Shown here one piece after another: positions 62,987 to 64,000 of a stretch of 64,000 nucleotides of DNA (positions are counted from its first letter, which is position 1; every line of letters begins with the position of its first letter). The translations under genes and the position numbers were made by a program. The DNA is from UBA961 sp014191195. Its GTDB lineage: Bacteria; Bacteroidota; Ignavibacteria; Kapaibacteriales; UBA961. Under the pieces are notes generated by a model. It was given only the letters and a program-made list of their open reading frames with translations, was not told the DNA's origin and ran no database searches. The DNA lies in contig OZ123195.1 in NCBI GenBank assembly GCA_964204605.1, forward strand, positions 620,001 through 684,000, given 5' to 3'.

Positions 62987-64000
62987 TTATAGTAGTGAAA
63001 ATGAATAAGAACATCTAAATGTTAGATTAAATCCTTGATCAGCAGAGAAATATCGATATCTAGAGAGATAATCCCTATAATCTGAATTGAATATATTGTT
63101 TACACTCATTGTGCATGAAATATACCTATCATATCCTGTATGTATTGTGCCACCAAAAGAGATATTATAAAGTTGATATCCCAATGGGGGATTTGCATAA
63201 TCTAAATCAGGCGCAAATCTATCTTGTGTGCTTACGAATAAACAACCAAATTCAGCAAAAGTATCATGAAAAATAGAAAGAAAATCTTGCTTATGTACAT
63301 GAATATTAGCCTGATACCTATTAGCTGGAATTTGGAACAATGGTGAATTGTTTGTTTTATCATCACCCTTTGTAATTGTAGTCTGAACTGTAACTTTGGA
63401 CCAATCATTCATATGATACTCTGCCATTAATTCTAAACCATATATAATAGCTTTTGTTTGAGAATATCTAAAAGTAGGAAAGGTACCTCTAACAGTTACA
63501 GTTGGAAATTCTTTGTCTGGTAACATTACTATATAATTATCAAACCACATTGAATATATACTACATTCAGCATGAAAATCTGGTTCACTATAGATAGTAT
63601 TGATATCCATGCTGAAGGATTGTTCTTTTTTAAGACTAATATCTCCAATCTCAAATTGCGCAGTTCCATGATGTATATCATTGCTGAACAATTCATTTAT
63701 CTGTGGTGCTCTCCATGCAGTTCCAAAATTTATCGTGCATTGTATATTTGTGTCATATTGCCATAGAGCACCAGCAGCACCAGAAAAACCAAAAAAATAA
63801 AGTGATGTATCTTGAATTTTTCTTATTGGGGTATTTAATGCTGGAACGTCAATATTCTTCTTATCATATCGAATTCCTATATTATAAATCATAGATTTAT
63901 CTATATAATTTGCTAATAGATAAGAGCCAATATTTACTGATGTATAATCAGGAATTAATAATACTTTTCCTGAGCGTACATTATTTTGATCCTGAAAAGA
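62987..64000 (-). CDS. TonB-dependent receptor, C-terminal part only
   Basis: The reverse strand is open from the window edge to the stop at 62987, giving 337 residues of an outer-membrane barrel with its 5' end missing. Receptor hallmarks are the strand NIQCTINFGTAWRAPQINELFSNDIHHG, seen here as FGTAWRAPQINELFSND, a typical TonB-receptor barrel motif, then SMDINTIYSEPDFHAECSIY, GLELMAEYHM and the terminal FNLTFRCSYSFSLL. Plug domain and substrate cannot be judged. It is followed 14 bases later by a lipoprotein gene. Confidence 0.87.
   Translation of the reverse strand, partial: SFQDQNNVRSGKVLLIPDYTSVNIGSYLLANYIDKSMIYNIGIRYDKKNIDVPALNTPIRKIQDTSLYFFGFSGAAGALWQYDTNIQCTINFGTAWRAPQINELFSNDIHHGTAQFEIGDISLKKEQSFSMDINTIYSEPDFHAECSIYSMWFDNYIVMLPDKEFPTVTVRGTFPTFRYSQTKAIIYGLELMAEYHMNDWSKVTVQTTITKGDDKTNNSPLFQIPANRYQANIHVHKQDFLSIFHDTFAEFGCLFVSTQDRFAPDLDYANPPLGYQLYNISFGGTIHTGYDRYISCTMSVNNIFNSDYRDYLSRYRYFSADQGFNLTFRCSYSFSLL

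Overview
The window is about 64 kb of AT-rich bacterial chromosome. The gene set points to the Bacteroidota/Chlorobiota (FCB) side of the tree, possibly an Ignavibacteria- or Kapabacteria-like lineage. The evidence for this is a type IX secretion (T9SS) sorting domain on a large secreted protein, DUF6029- and Omp28-type outer-membrane proteins, TonB-dependent receptors, LPS genes (kdsA, lptC), and promoter-like TAnnTTTG motifs of the Bacteroidota type. The lineage is inferred, because no rRNA gene is present. No CRISPR array, IS element, prophage or integrase was seen, and codon use looks even throughout. Genes are packed tightly, with many 1-4 base overlaps. Apart from one decayed gene at 34122-34728, no stretch of more than 300 bases lacks a gene.

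Layout. 1-4.1 kb: a truncated M18 aminopeptidase, an OsmC-like protein and a membrane-anchored PpiD/SurA-type foldase. 4.1-6.0 kb: the squalene/hopanoid pair hpnC-hpnD. 6.0-11.5 kb, minus strand: a universal stress protein with a possible FNR/CRP-type operator, a MoxR AAA ATPase plus VWA protein pair (RavA-ViaA-like), and a sigma-54 activator translationally coupled to a membrane-anchored rhodanese. 11.5-16.4 kb: a patatin-Omp85 fusion, Ppx/GppA-HD phosphatase, a small membrane protein and ClpS. 16.6-19.6 kb: a TetR regulator and TonB receptor. 19.6-25.8 kb: tRNA-Pro(GGG), a 1187-residue glycine-rich T9SS cargo, an NtrC-type response regulator and a secreted protein of unknown role.

25.9-32.9 kb, plus strand: a TlpA thioredoxin / DUF6029 barrel / Omp28 lipoprotein module, a small membrane protein, gatA and a cell-wall amidase. 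32.9-35.7 kb, minus strand: a receiver-like protein lacking the phospho-acceptor Asp, a SirB1-type protein, a LOG-family pseudogene and ygfZ. 35.8-40.1 kb: a three-gene operon of a subtilase, a DprE2-like reductase and a GT-C membrane glycosyltransferase. 40.1-51.7 kb, mostly minus strand: adenine deaminase, lptC, kdsA, ftsK, nitroreductase (plus strand), acsA, ribH, a PHP phosphoesterase and proS. 51.9-53.6 kb: a one-heme outer-membrane barrel followed by a Rieske protein. 53.6-64 kb, minus strand: an OmpA-family protein, RlmD-type methyltransferase, YfhO, mdh, a TPR protein, and a lipoprotein with a truncated TonB-dependent receptor.

Taken together the window is mostly cell-envelope and housekeeping functions. 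The least conventional parts are the heme-barrel/Rieske pair, the DprE2-like/GT-C operon, the glycine-rich T9SS cargo, the Asp-less receiver next to the decaying LOG gene, and the sensorless sigma-54 activator coupled to a rhodanese. I did not find a system I can confidently call undescribed.
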